64,000 nt of DNA from Pyropia haitanensis (GCA_008729055.1 SDUX01000004.1:124001-188000), one strand, 5' to 3'. Counted from the stretch's first letter, positions 51,853 to 61,948 are shown. The notes: generated by a model not told the origin, from the sequence alone. Made by a program: numbers and translations.

Positions 51853-53756
51853 GGCGGCCGGTCGCACGTGTGTATTCCCTCTGTGCACCCTATGTCTGGC
51901 CTGTTGGAGTTTCCTTGTTTGATTGTACGGATTGTACAGGCTATGTTGTGTCATCGGCTCTGCGACAACTTTTTTGTCAGCTGGAGACACGGACCATCCG
52001 GTCCTGTGTTGTGTGTGTTGCCGCATCGCCCAGACAGTATACTCTGCTGTACGGGGCATGCCACCTCTTCGATGCAGTTGCGGTTGCACAGTCGTGTACC
52101 GCCGATATACACTGTTGCCGTCAACAGGTGCCGTCCGGGAGGTGGTTCAGGAGGGGAGCGGGCAGTTGGCAGGTTTCTTCGGCCCGTTCAGAGGGCACAC
52201 AAGGAACTCAGAACACCATCTGCCGTTGGTTCAGCCAAGAAACCCCTGGCAAAGCGGCGAGAGAAACGAGTCGTCTGGGACACGCGCGTCTGCGACGCGG
52301 TCTGGAATGAGGTGTCAGAACCGGTCTGGGAAGCGGTCCAGACTGCTGCTGCGGCATGAAAATGCGTTGCAGGTCGATGCGCTATCCACAACCCCGTTCA
52401 GTGCCCGCCGAGCCCCGTCGTGTCAGATGCCCCCAACGTAGGAGCAAGCGTGAGGCCCCGTGGTGGAGCCATTCCCCACTGATGGATTACCCTCACGGCC
52501 TGTGGCACCCATGTGGGTCGCGAGTCCCACCAGCTGGATGGCTTCCAGCGTGATCGACCGCGCTTTGTACCCGTCCCGACGGTCTTCCTCACGCAGCGGC
52601 CACGACGGCACCAGCCTGATGGCTGTGACCCATGATGGTGGTGGAGCGCGTGAGAGGAGCGAGGACACAGAAGGTGTACGGCTGGAGCCTGGCCGTGGCG
52701 AAGGAGGGGAAAACAAGAAGTGCCGGGCAGCCCGTAGTCGCCCATCCGATGCACGCGGCAACGGTTGGAACGGATGGTCGGTTCTAACCTGGACTGGCGC
52801 CAACAGAGATGGCACCACCCCAGACCCGCTCTTCCTCCGGGGGAGAGTGGGTGTCTTCTGCGGGGGTGTCAGCTCTCAGCCAGTGGGTGCGAAACCACGA
52901 AGAACGGAAAAGAATGGCGGTACGAAGCGTGTCTTTGGTATTGGTGCAACAGTGCCTACAAGGACCGCTTCTTAAGCGGTCGCAGCCTCCTCGTCGGCGA
53001 CAACAGCCCGGCGCCTCACCGTGACCCGCACAGGATCCCAATTGACAATCAACAATCGGGGCCTGTGTTTCACGCGATCGATACGGTCAATCCCAGCCAA
53101 TTGGGCAACCAATCAAACCGTAGCAGCTGTCCCATCCTACCAGGATGGGAAAGTCCTCCAATTTCTCGATACAATTTTGACATCTGGCCACATTGCACAG
53201 TAGTCAGCATTTGATTTCATTCGTACAATCCTTGCTGAAGAGCACCCGCAGTGTCCAATGCTTGGGGTCACGTGAAAGTTGTTGCAAGTGGGTCGACGGC
53301 GACGGCGTGGTGCAACAGCGTTTCATTGGCTGGAAGGCAACGTCTGTTCCTTCCATTGGCTGGGACACTATTGACGAAAATAGTTGACCTTGCCACATAA
53401 AACAAACTTCTGAGGTGCCACACCAGCTTTTTCACACATCGATCGCCTTAAACTCACACCACTTCGGCGTCTAATTGGCCAAAAGACGAGCATGACACCG
53501 ACAATCGGGGCTCCCTGAAAGGCTTTGCACACTGCCCACCCAAAAATGTGATCAGTTCGAGAGCGCGCTTCCCTCGATCTCCCCTCTCCCTCCCCGGCCC
53601 ACACCGTCAACAATCGTGGGCCGAGACGGCTTGCGGCGTGCCCCCGACCCAGTCTCCGCCCGCACCCACATAATCCGCCAGCGCGAGCGGTCAGCCACCC
53701 ACACCGCCCTCTGGCGCTAAGGGGTGTTGACGGTGACAGCGTCGCTGAGTCAGCCC
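51853..53756. other. Intergenic, AT-balanced, no gene supported
   Basis: About 1.9 kb with near-balanced composition and many short frames, none convincing. Holds the CATTGGCTGG pair and an AT-rich island at about 53200-53420. Confidence 0.5.
53323..53362 (+). promoter_or_regulatory. Paired CATTGGCTGG elements (inverted CCAAT boxes)
   Basis: The 10-mer CATTGGCTGG occurs at 53323-53332 and 53353-53362, 30 bp apart, in an AT-richer stretch about 500 bp upstream of the Rieske ATG. Further CCAAT/ATTGG words occur nearby (about 53098-53115 and 53475). CCAAT boxes bind NF-Y-type factors in eukaryotes; the role here is inferred. Confidence 0.3.
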
Positions 53757-53861
53757 ATCCGCCTCCCTTCCGCTGCGGTGCCGATCTGTTCCCCCCCCTT
53801 TCTCTCGTCTCGTTCCCCACGCCGCCCCCCTCCCATCCCCACGACAGCTCTCCCTCACACC
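53757..53861 (+). promoter_or_regulatory. Pyrimidine-rich leader upstream of the Rieske gene
   Basis: C/T-rich sequence with CCCCCCCCTTTCTCTCG, touching the ATG at 53862. Same type as the leaders at 28128-28214 (WDR3) and 51160-51240 (Derlin-like). Confidence 0.35.
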
Positions 53862-54458
53862 ATGGTCGCGTTTGTGGCCACGGGCGCGGTTCTGGCCTCA
53901 CGGCCGACCGGCTCGTCGGCGGTGATGGCGCGGCGGAGCACTACGTTTGGGTCAGCCGTCGCGACGCCGGTCGTGGCACCTGCCCGCCTCCCCGTCTTCT
54001 CCCCCATGCGGATGGAGACGGACGCGTGGGTGCAGCTGCTCCCCACCTCTGATATTGAGCCTGGGGAGCTCAAGCCCGTCTACACGACGGGCCAGAACAT
54101 CCTCGTCTCGTGCGACTACGACGGCCAGGTGTACGCGTCGTCCAATATCTGCCCGCATCTGGGCACCCCACTGACGGACGGCGAGGTTGGTGATGGCGTG
54201 TTGACGTGCGCGCAGCACAAGAGCAGCTGGGACCTCAAGACGGGGGAGCTTTCGGGCGCGTGGTGCCCCTTCCCGCCCGTCCTCGGGCCTCTGCTCGGCA
54301 AGCTGCAGCCGCCCTCCAACCTTGCCGTCTTCCCGGTGCGCGAGAATGCTGGCTACATTGAGGCCCTCCTCGACGTGGACGCGGTCAAGGCGTTTGAGTC
54401 CAACTACTGGGCGGGGCTGCTCGACTCCAAGGGCAAGGCGACGGGCGAGTACTATTGA
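53862..54458 (+). CDS. Plastid-targeted Rieske [2Fe-2S] ferredoxin-like protein
   Basis: A 198-aa protein with one Rieske domain. Cluster ligands are visible as C97-P-H99 (NICPHLGTPL) and C116-x2-H119 (TCAQHKSSWD). The first 50 or so residues (MVAFVATGAVLASRPTGSS, then RRSTTFGSAVATP) have an F near the start, many Ser/Ala and no acidic residues, as in plastid transit peptides of red-lineage algae. The domain is the small soluble ferredoxin type (as in dioxygenase ferredoxins), not the membrane-anchored cytochrome b6f subunit, since there is no N-terminal membrane helix. The C-terminal part (about 150-198) has no recognised domain. It may pass electrons to a plastid oxygenase; the partner is unknown. 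The ATG follows a C/T-rich leader. Confidence 0.85.
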   Translation: MVAFVATGAVLASRPTGSSAVMARRSTTFGSAVATPVVAPARLPVFSPMRMETDAWVQLLPTSDIEPGELKPVYTTGQNILVSCDYDGQVYASSNICPHLGTPLTDGEVGDGVLTCAQHKSSWDLKTGELSGAWCPFPPVLGPLLGKLQPPSNLAVFPVRENAGYIEALLDVDAVKAFESNYWAGLLDSKGKATGEYY

Positions 54459-55133
54459 GCGGTTCCCTCTATTGGGATGATCGTGCGTGCACTGGTGGCG
54501 TGTGGGGGGTGGCCATCGGGTTGTGCGTCTGGGCGGGGACCGGCCACCCAGCTTGCGCCACCCCGTCTGGGCGGCGTCGGACGTGTGACGGGTGCCGGTT
54601 GGAGCGAGCTTGCGTATCTGTTGGCTGGGCGAACAGCAGTTGCAGGTAGCTTATTGTAATGGGGCGTCGCCGTTGTTGCAAGGCCTGGGAGGCGGGGAGG
54701 GCACGACCCATTGGAGTGGGCGTGGTGTGTGTGGTTGATTGCTTCCATCCTTGGCTTTGTTGGGGACACGGCGCGGGCGGGTGGCCAGTTTTTTCTTCTC
54801 TCTCTCCTCTCCTTGGCGATCCTGTCAAACTAAGGCGTCGTGCATCCGCCTCGTCTGGTGTCAACCCAGCTGTCTGCCACACCACACTGAGGCTGCCCAT
54901 CAACCAGGCACGCTGGCGCGATCGCAGCCAACTTCATCCAGGCCATGCATGAGGCGCTCCTGCAAGCATCAAGTGGGCTCCCACGCGTACGTTCGTTTGT
55001 CATGACTACGTTCTACCACCCGTTGCTCATGTTGTGTCAGCAGGCACCCAACGGCAGCGGCGCCACCGACGGTGCCCGCTGCACCTATCCCGCCACTTCC
55101 TGCCCCGCCAACACGCCCTTGCCATCCCTCAGC
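54459..55133. other. Convergent intergenic, no gene supported
   Basis: Between the Rieske and metacaspase 3' ends. A TTTTTTCTTCTCTCTCTCC stretch lies near 54790. Nothing else recognisable. Confidence 0.5.
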
Positions 55134-57233
55134 TCACAGCCGCAGGCGGGTTTCTGGGTCAAAGTCTGGCATGCTAACACTCAACCGCGCCTCTTGGTCA
55201 GGCGCCGCCTTGTGGATCGTCCGCGACATGCGCCCGAGGAGCTCGGTGTACGTCAAGTCCTTCCACCCCTGCTTTCCGCCCGAGCGCATGGCCTTGCAAA
55301 AGGCGTATGTCATGGCACCGGCGGGGGTGCCGTCGGACGACAGAGCCGACGTGCCTGTGGCCGTGCCACTGTCGGCACACGCGGAAAACACAAGCGCCTC
55401 CCCTCGCGGAAGAGCGGTCTCCTCGCCCTGGCCGCGCCCATGTCCAGAACGCTTGGCCGCCTTCTGCGACCGCAGCGGCCGTCCTGTGAGGGCCGAAATG
55501 AGCGCATCCGCCTTGCTCGCCGCGTACACAGGACCCGCGCCGGCGCCGGCGCCGCCTGCGCCCGCCTTGGTGGAGGCGCGGAAGGTGTACGGGAGGTCCG
55601 CGGCAGTCCCACTGTGACAAGCATCAAAGCAGGCGGTTAAGCGGACGCCTTCCGGGAGGGGCTCCACCAAGCTCTGGAAGACCTCGTCGTCGACAATCAT
55701 GCCGCCCCCGCCGCTGCCCGGGGATGCCCAGTCAGACGGCACGAGCGTCTCGTCCATGCCGTCCGTTTCAGCAGCACCGCCGCTGCTGGACGTGTCGGCC
55801 ACCTGTGAGCCGTGGCCGCTGAAGTGGAAGAAGAGAGAGTCCCCAGCCGTTGCCCCCGACACAAGCGCCCGCATCTCACGGAGGATGGACGCCCGCGTTG
55901 CCGGACCAGTGCGCACGCCGCCGCCCACGCCAGGGTCGCTGCTGTCGGTGAGGACGACCATGTTGCGACGATGGAAAGCGGCAGTATTGGATAGGAGTTT
56001 CACCATCATCCGGACGTCGTTGAGCGTGCCGGGTAAGTGCGCCTTGCCCTCATACGTAATACCAACGAGCAGGGCACGGCGGGTACCGGTGGGGCGCCAC
56101 GACCGGACGCCACCCCGGCGGCGGCGGCTGGCCGAGCTCGAGCTCACCGACGACCGGGCGCCACCAGGCATCGACGTAGGCGGGCCGCCAAAGGAGCGGG
56201 TGACCATGCCACCGTCGTCGTGGCCGCCGTTGTTACCGCGTCGCTCTCGATCGGCCATTCGCTCCCCCCCTCCCCCAAACCCAACGCTCCCCGGGGGAGG
56301 ATGCCCGCCACCCTTTCCGCCGCCACCGTGGGCCAGCTTGGTCGCCGCTAGCGCCGACGCGATGACGCCCTCGCCAACCTTTTGGTAGAGCTGCTGCAGC
56401 GACAGGTCGTCGTACGGCCACCCGGGCGCGCCGGCCTCAAACGCGCGTGAAACCTGGCCCGCGGCTGCCATGGCAGCCGCCACGACGCCGGGGGAGACGG
56501 CGGGGTCCCAGCCAGGACCACCGTCAGGATGAGCCGGGGCGTCCCCGTAGTCATCCCCCCCTCGGCCAGCATAGTCGGCCTTGCTAGGCGCCGACGGGAG
56601 GACGGCGGCGCTAAAGTCCGGCTCCCCCCCCGGCGGCTCTTCAAACGATACGCCACCGCCTGCTGGCGCCCCCCCCCCTCCGGGTGACGCAACCGGCGAC
56701 GGCACGTCCTCCTCCTTGCGCGCCCGCTCCCGCGCGCGCTCCGCCCGCGCCTCCTCCGCCTCCGCCTTGGCCGCCTGCTCCGCCGCGTAGCCGCTGCTGC
56801 TGGTGCTCGTCGTGTCCGAGTGCCCCCCAAACGGGAGGGCGGACTTGATCTTGTCCTTGACCCGCTGCCGCCGGGAGCGGTGCTCCTTGCCATCGTCGCT
56901 CCCGACGCTGCCGTAGCCCTCGTCGTCACCGTCGCCGCCACGCGGCGAGCCACCGTCGCCCGACGAGCGGCGGCGGTCGCGGACGCCGCGGCTGGTGCCG
57001 GCGCCCCCCGCGTCCTCATCCGGGTCGGGCACGTCCCCCCGGTCGCTGCCCGAGTCGCTGTGCGACCAAAACTTGAACTTGGACTTTAGGCGCTGCCGCT
57101 TGCTCCCTTTGCTCGTCCCCGTCTCCACCGACCGGTCCTCGTCCTTGCGACGTCCGCCGGGGAGGTGCGCGCGCAGGCGCTCACGGCTGCTGCGGTGCGG
57201 GCTCCCGTCACGGGAATCATTACTCCGCGCCAT
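55134..57233 (-). CDS. Type I metacaspase with long disordered prodomain
   Basis: A caspase-fold cysteine protease that cuts after Arg/Lys and is linked to stress and cell death in algae and fungi. The catalytic domain (about residues 390-699) begins RRALLVGITYEGKAHLPGTLND and holds the histidine in FFHFSGHGSQ and the cysteine in TACFDACHSGT. An acidic loop DETLVPSDW lies between them, as in family members. No long p20-p10 linker of type II is present; the insert after the cysteine is a short Gly/Ala run. Residues 1-380 are charged and disordered, rich in RS, KDE and Gly, with a helical KAEAEEARAERARERARKEE stretch. No zinc finger is seen. The ATG at 57233 (MARSNDSRDG) is chosen over 57398, whose extension is unlike coding sequence. 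Confidence 0.92.
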   Translation of the reverse strand: MARSNDSRDGSPHRSSRERLRAHLPGGRRKDEDRSVETGTSKGSKRQRLKSKFKFWSHSDSGSDRGDVPDPDEDAGGAGTSRGVRDRRRSSGDGGSPRGGDGDDEGYGSVGSDDGKEHRSRRQRVKDKIKSALPFGGHSDTTSTSSSGYAAEQAAKAEAEEARAERARERARKEEDVPSPVASPGGGGAPAGGGVSFEEPPGGEPDFSAAVLPSAPSKADYAGRGGDDYGDAPAHPDGGPGWDPAVSPGVVAAAMAAAGQVSRAFEAGAPGWPYDDLSLQQLYQKVGEGVIASALAATKLAHGGGGKGGGHPPPGSVGFGGGGERMADRERRGNNGGHDDGGMVTRSFGGPPTSMPGGARSSVSSSSASRRRRGGVRSWRPTGTRRALLVGITYEGKAHLPGTLNDVRMMVKLLSNTAAFHRRNMVVLTDSSDPGVGGGVRTGPATRASILREMRALVSGATAGDSLFFHFSGHGSQVADTSSSGGAAETDGMDETLVPSDWASPGSGGGGMIVDDEVFQSLVEPLPEGVRLTACFDACHSGTAADLPYTFRASTKAGAGGAGAGAGPVYAASKADALISALTGRPLRSQKAAKRSGHGRGQGEETALPRGEALVFSACADSGTATGTSALSSDGTPAGAMTYAFCKAMRSGGKQGWKDLTYTELLGRMSRTIHKAAPDQEARLSVSMPDFDPETRLRL

Positions 57234-58290
57234 GGTGGGAAGCACCCAACAAAAGGAGACGGAGGGGGGGGGGGGAGGCGGGGGGAGGGGGGAACCTAGT
57301 CGCCCCCAACGGCCGACACAAACGCAAGCCGCTACCAAAGGTGCGCGACGAGGGGACGAGTCGCGACAGGAGCCGACAGGAGCCACACCCACCTTCACGG
57401 CACAAATACAAACACCAACCGGGCGCGGGGCTCACCCTGCCTCTCTCTCCGCAAAGGGATACCCAGGTGGCAAGAGGAGAACGTGGCGGTCCCCAACGAC
57501 GTGGGCGCGGCGGCCACCGACGACGAGGGCGACCGCACCCCCCGCGTGGTCACCGTCGTCGCGTCGGTTCCGGTGCGCGCTGACGCAAGGGCCCGGATGC
57601 GGGCCAGAGCCCTCTTGGTGTGTACGCCCGGCCGACCACTCGGCACGCGCTGTCTCTTCCACAAAGGCCAACTCGCGCGCGCACACGCAGCTGGGCTGCG
57701 CGCCACCACGCGTTCGAAAAGCGCCGCCGTGCACCCTATACCCGCTCACACAGGCGAGACCACGTGTATGCTCGGCGCAAGCACCGTCACGAAGGTGCCC
57801 CGCCAACCACCTGCACACACGAGACGGAAAGAAAACGCCGCGCGCCGAGAGGTCGCACGGCAGCCGCTTGTTGCATTGCAGCTGCGAGGAGGGGGGAAAG
57901 CGCTGCAACGACGGGACCTCCTGTCCCCCCCCCCCATGCGCCGTTCCTCGCAAGCACTCGAAACGGGAAGTGTGACTTGGCAGCTCGGACCCACCCCAAT
58001 CGCTTCCACGTGAGAGATCCTGTGGTAGAGCCCCGCCTCATGCAACCGAGGTCGCCTGTCACCGAAGTGCACTCTGCGTGTTCTTGTTGTCAACCTGTCA
58101 TGAAGAGTCGACATCTGAGCCAATGAGACCTTGATCCTGCTGTCCACCAACCTCCTCTGTTCTTGGGACCCACAGAGCGCCATTTGTCTGCCGCCTGACA
58201 GTTGGAATCCCGACAGATTATCAAATACGTAATCGGAATCCAATGTACAACTGCACGCCTAGTCTGCCAATTGACCCGACATAAAATACC
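57234..58290. other. Intergenic between the metacaspase start and the retrotransposon
   Basis: Purine-rich G-run block (57255-57295) next to the metacaspase start, then GC-rich, then an AT-rich stretch (58090-58290) into which the element inserted. No gene supported. Confidence 0.5.
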
Positions 58291-58319
58291 ATAGCTGGGT
58301 AGGGAGACGGGTGTGCCAA
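58291..58319 (-). repeat. Terminal split direct repeat B2
   Basis: 29 bp identical to B1. It marks the 3' end of the element. The host flank beyond it reads TAAAATACC on the plus strand. Confidence 0.9.
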
Positions 58320-58460
58320 GAGCGTAGACTGTCATTTAGTATGGGAAAACTATAACTAACTACAGAGAAGCGTCAAGAGCAAGCAGTGGGGACAACCACC
58401 AACAAGTCGACAAAGGGACGCCCGTGGAAGCGCCCAAAGAAAGGGCGGGGAGGACAGGGG

Positions 58461-58893
58461 CGCGGGGCAAGCCGACGGACGCTACCGAGCGCCTGGCGCT
58501 CGGAGGTGGCCCGCGCGGCCGCCTATGAAGGCGCCGGTGCCCGACGCCCAGGCCGCCCGCCGCGCCGGGGGCCCCCGCCAGAGAAGAAACGGCCAGCCCG
58601 CACACAGGGGCCCGCCGTGCCGGTCCGCCGCCGCCAAGCGGCACCGGTCCGTGCGGCGGGCTATGGTGTCGTGGGTCCGTGCGGTGGCGGGAAGCCAGTA
58701 GGCGTAGCGGGGGGAGTGGGAAGGCGGTGCCGAAACCGCCGGCGGCCGCAGCCGCCTGGTTGGCGCCGTCCGTGGACGGCCCAGCCAACCGTCCGCCCGG
58801 GTGCTCCGCCGACCGCCAGCGTGGGATCCCCCCCCTCGGCCGCGCGGGCCGGATAGCCAGTTACCGGCCGGTGCCCAGGATCACAGGGGGTTA
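58461..58893 (-). repeat. Internal split direct repeat A2
   Basis: A 433-bp copy of A1, directly following B1. The palindrome lies at 58485-58503. A longer stem (GGTTGGC GCCGTCC / GGACGGC ... GCCAACC) lies at 58758-58790. Confidence 0.92.
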
Positions 58894-58921
58894 TAGCTGG
58901 GTAGGGAGACGGGTGTGCCAA
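58893..58921 (-). repeat. Split direct repeat B1
   Basis: 29 bp starting ATAGCTGGGTAGGGAGAC on the plus strand, identical to B2 (58291-58319). It sits between the recombinase stop (58953) and A2, overlapping A2 by one base. Confidence 0.9.
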
Positions 58922-58952
58922 ACTCGGGGGGAGATGCCCGATACCGCCGCCG

Positions 58953-59963
58953 TCAGTAGCGGAGGGGGAAGTAGCGGGCAAACAGCGCCCGTGCAGCCGG
59001 GGTTGACGGCCACTGCGCGTTGATGTAGTGCTTATAGGCCGTGTCGACGGAGGAGAGGCCCATAAACTGCTGGATGAGCGGCGGCTGCAGCCCGATGGCG
59101 TACGCCGAGGACGCTGCACCAGCGCGCGGCGAGTGCCCAGTCCACTTGACACCCAGCGGGGGCGTACAGGAGGTGAGGGACAGCAGCCGGGAGAGCCAGG
59201 CCGTGACGACTTGGGTGGGCAGGGGCTGGATGGCGGGACGCCCCGGTGGAGCGAAGAGATGCTCCGCCGGGGCGCGCCCCCCGAGGTAGTGCTGCGTCCA
59301 GACGCGCCGCACCAGGCGCAGTGGCGCGTCCTCGCTCCAACCGCCCGCCGCCACAGGGATGGTGAACGCCAGGCGGGCGCCCCGCTTCAGGACGCCCATC
59401 TTATAAACGGGGACCTGCACCTCTAGCCCGGCCGGGGTAAGGCGCAGGTCCCGCGCCCGCATGTTCGCCGCCGCCCCGGGGCGGTTGAACATCAGGTAGG
59501 CCAGCACCAGGCCGGCGCACTCCCGCCGGCGGGCCGCGTCGGACGTGGTCAGGCCGATAGCGGCCAGCTCCGTCACCGCCTCGGGCGGCAGCGGCCCCCT
59601 CACCTCGGGCAGCTCCCCCGCGGCCTCCGTGTGTAGCCTCCGGTACCCGACGCGTGCGTCGGCAACGAGGGGGTCGTCCGTGGGAGAGGGGAGGCCAGCC
59701 ACGCGGTGTACCGCCCGTACAGCTGCCAAGTAGGAGCCCACCGTGTCGGGCGCGCACGTGCCCCCGTCAAAAAGGGACGCCATGTAGCGTACCACCGTCT
59801 CCGGGGATGCCGGCATCGCGCGCGCGTTGACCCGCTCGCAGAACGCGTCAAACCGCTCCCACGCGTTGACGTAGTTCTTCTTGGTGCTGCCCTGGTACTT
59901 GGCAGACACCAGCCGGCGGGCCGTGACGGCACCCTCGCCCCAACCAAATCTCCGGGCGCGCAT
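58953..59963 (-). CDS. Tyrosine recombinase of the retrotransposon
   Basis: 336 aa from the ATG at 59963 (MRARRFGWGEG), 26 nt after the RT stop and in a third frame. The N-terminal SAM-like core-binding domain covers about residues 20-105 (STKKNYVNAWERFDAFCERV). The catalytic domain has an Arg in LAYLMFNRPGAAANMRARDL, the HxxR box GHSPRAGAASS (His277, Arg280) and the nucleophile region VDTAYKHYIN (Tyr313, possibly Tyr310). This R-H-R-Y set identifies the lambda-integrase-like enzyme that DIRS, PAT and Ngaro elements use to insert a circular cDNA in place of a DDE integrase. The open frame extends upstream to 63254, but that part is antisense-frame noise over gag and pol. Synthesis by frameshift or reinitiation is possible. 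Confidence 0.92.
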   Translation of the reverse strand: MRARRFGWGEGAVTARRLVSAKYQGSTKKNYVNAWERFDAFCERVNARAMPASPETVVRYMASLFDGGTCAPDTVGSYLAAVRAVHRVAGLPSPTDDPLVADARVGYRRLHTEAAGELPEVRGPLPPEAVTELAAIGLTTSDAARRRECAGLVLAYLMFNRPGAAANMRARDLRLTPAGLEVQVPVYKMGVLKRGARLAFTIPVAAGGWSEDAPLRLVRRVWTQHYLGGRAPAEHLFAPPGRPAIQPLPTQVVTAWLSRLLSLTSCTPPLGVKWTGHSPRAGAASSAYAIGLQPPLIQQFMGLSSVDTAYKHYINAQWPSTPAARALFARYFPLRY

Positions 59964-59989
59964 GCCGTCCACCAAGCGGTCCCACCGCA

Positions 59990-61948
59990 CTACACGAGGG
60001 ACCCGGTTGCGACGCCCGCGGTCCCGAACCGGAAGGCCACCACCCGCCAGTGCGGGCGCGTCGCCGTCGTCGTCTGGCCGCCGTGGAAGAACACCCCGTC
60101 CTCCGCCGGCAGAAGGAGGAGTGCCGTGCAGGCCCGCACCGCCAGTGGCCACCACGGCTGAGCGGGCCAGTAAGGGGCGACGAGAGTGACCGCGGCGTTC
60201 TCTCGCACAATCTTGTCCACCACCGGACCGACGAGGTTGAAGGGCGGGTTGGCCCACGCGTTGTCGCCGCGCCAGCTGATGCGCATCGCGTCTACGCCCG
60301 CGCCGCCGGGCGCCGGCAGCTTGGAATAAAACCGGCCGCACTGCGCGTTCTCCGCCGTCGCGAATAGGTCGACGGTGTGAGGCCCGTATAGGGCCTCCAA
60401 CCGCTCGAACGCCGGCCGAGCCAACGTCCAGTCGGTCGAGTCCCTCGTCCTTGACAGCCTGTCGGCCCACATGTTCAAGGCCGACGGCAGGTATTCCGCC
60501 CGCAGCGTCACGCCTAGGGCGGTGGCGACCTTGTGCAGTCGACGCAACTCCTGCATCAAAGCGGGCGACCGCGACGAACCGCTGTTGATGACCTCCATCG
60601 CCACCCGCGAGTCCGTGCGCAGCCGCACGATGGTAGTCGGTTCCCGTAGGAAGTCCACGAACGACAATAGGCCTAGCCTCACCGCCCCCAACTCCAGGAG
60701 GTTGATATGCAAGGCCTTGCGGTCGTCCGCGTGGTACCCACGCGCGGGCACGAGCCCGTCCCACGTGGCGCCCCATCCGGTGCTGCTGGCGTCTGTAGTC
60801 ATGGTGACGTCGGCCGGCGCGGGCCATAGGGCCCGACCCCGCTCCGCATGCTCGGTCAGCTCGTGCCACCACCGCAGGTCCGTCATGGCCTGGCGGCCCA
60901 GCCGCACTCGGTTGCTGCGGCGATCGTAGTGGTCCCGCATCGCTGTGTACAGCGAGCGGAGGCGGTAGCGTGCCTCGGGCACCGCGAGGTGCGTCGAGAC
61001 CGCCGTGCCGCAAAAGCAGCGCAGCGCTGAGTGGCGTACCCATCGTCGATGAGTCTTGGCGCCCGCCAGCAGCCGACCCGCCATCCCCCTGACCTTGGCC
61101 GTCCGCTCGGGGCGGAGCAGGAAGAGGCGCCGCTCCGTATCCACCAGGAACCCGAGGAGGGGTAGGCAGCTGGTGCCGCTCCACTCCCCCTTGGTGGGGT
61201 GCAAGTAAAGCCCCAGGGAGTGAAACAGCTCCTTGACCCGCATGCCCGCAGCCGTCGCCTCCGCACGTGTCGCCCCGCCGCGCTGCTGCGTCGGGACGCC
61301 TCCCCCAAAGTCGTCGACGTACGCCACGATGCGGAAGCCTTCGCGGCGTAGCGCCTGCACGATCGGGCGGCACAGCTTGGTCCACACGAACGGAGCGACC
61401 TTCAGCCCAAAGGGCATCGTCAGGCACCGGAAGACCCGCCCCATGCACTGGAAGGCAAAGTAGTTCTGGTCCGCGACGCGTAGTGGGACGTGGTGATAAG
61501 CATCCTTCACGTCCCAGCTGATCAGCTTGTCGCCCGCCCGCAGCTGGGGCGCGAGGTCCGTCAGTGCCTCGTACTTGAACCGCCTGTCGTCGATCACCTC
61601 GTTCTGGTAGCGCGCGTCGATCACAAACCTCTGCTTCCCTGCGGACCAGGTGACGAACCCGTTGACAATCACCACCGGCTTCTCCTTGTCCGCACCGTGG
61701 AGCTCCTCCCAGTACCCCAGGCGCACGCAGCGTTCCATCTCGGCCAGCGCAAAAGCCTGGTCCTTCGCCGCCACCGGGTAAGGACGCGCGCGATGGTAGC
61801 GCGGCCGCCGCTTCCAGGGAATCTGGGCGCCCTCCAGGATGGTCCGGATCACCCACCTGGAGGCGCCCAGCGCCCGCCACGCCTTGACGGCGCGACGCAC
61901 GTTCCGGTACGGCCTCGGCGGCGGGTCCGTACCGGCTTGGCCCTTCAC
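59990..61948 (-). CDS. pol: Reverse transcriptase / RNase H / Dam-like methyltransferase polyprotein
   Basis: A 652-aa protein. The RT domain (about residues 50-275) shows SAGKQRFVIDARYQNEV, ISWDVKDAYHHVPL, CLTMPFGLKVAPFVWTK and the active-site YVDD at 210-213, with LGFLVD after it. RNase H (about 380-500) has the acidic residues in TTDASSTGWGATW, INLLELGAV, RLRTDSRVA and NMWADRLSR. A third domain (about 510-640) has VDLFATAENAQCGRFYSK and ANPPFN, the NPP[F/Y] motif of Dam-like N6-adenine methyltransferases carried by DIRS and PAT elements. There is no protease or integrase. It starts 68 nt after the gag stop in another frame. An intact frame with all key residues suggests function. Confidence 0.93.
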   Translation of the reverse strand: MKGQAGTDPPPRPYRNVRRAVKAWRALGASRWVIRTILEGAQIPWKRRPRYHRARPYPVAAKDQAFALAEMERCVRLGYWEELHGADKEKPVVIVNGFVTWSAGKQRFVIDARYQNEVIDDRRFKYEALTDLAPQLRAGDKLISWDVKDAYHHVPLRVADQNYFAFQCMGRVFRCLTMPFGLKVAPFVWTKLCRPIVQALRREGFRIVAYVDDFGGGVPTQQRGGATRAEATAAGMRVKELFHSLGLYLHPTKGEWSGTSCLPLLGFLVDTERRLFLLRPERTAKVRGMAGRLLAGAKTHRRWVRHSALRCFCGTAVSTHLAVPEARYRLRSLYTAMRDHYDRRSNRVRLGRQAMTDLRWWHELTEHAERGRALWPAPADVTMTTDASSTGWGATWDGLVPARGYHADDRKALHINLLELGAVRLGLLSFVDFLREPTTIVRLRTDSRVAMEVINSGSSRSPALMQELRRLHKVATALGVTLRAEYLPSALNMWADRLSRTRDSTDWTLARPAFERLEALYGPHTVDLFATAENAQCGRFYSKLPAPGGAGVDAMRISWRGDNAWANPPFNLVGPVVDKIVRENAAVTLVAPYWPAQPWWPLAVRACTALLLLPAEDGVFFHGGQTTTATRPHWRVVAFRFGTAGVATGSLV

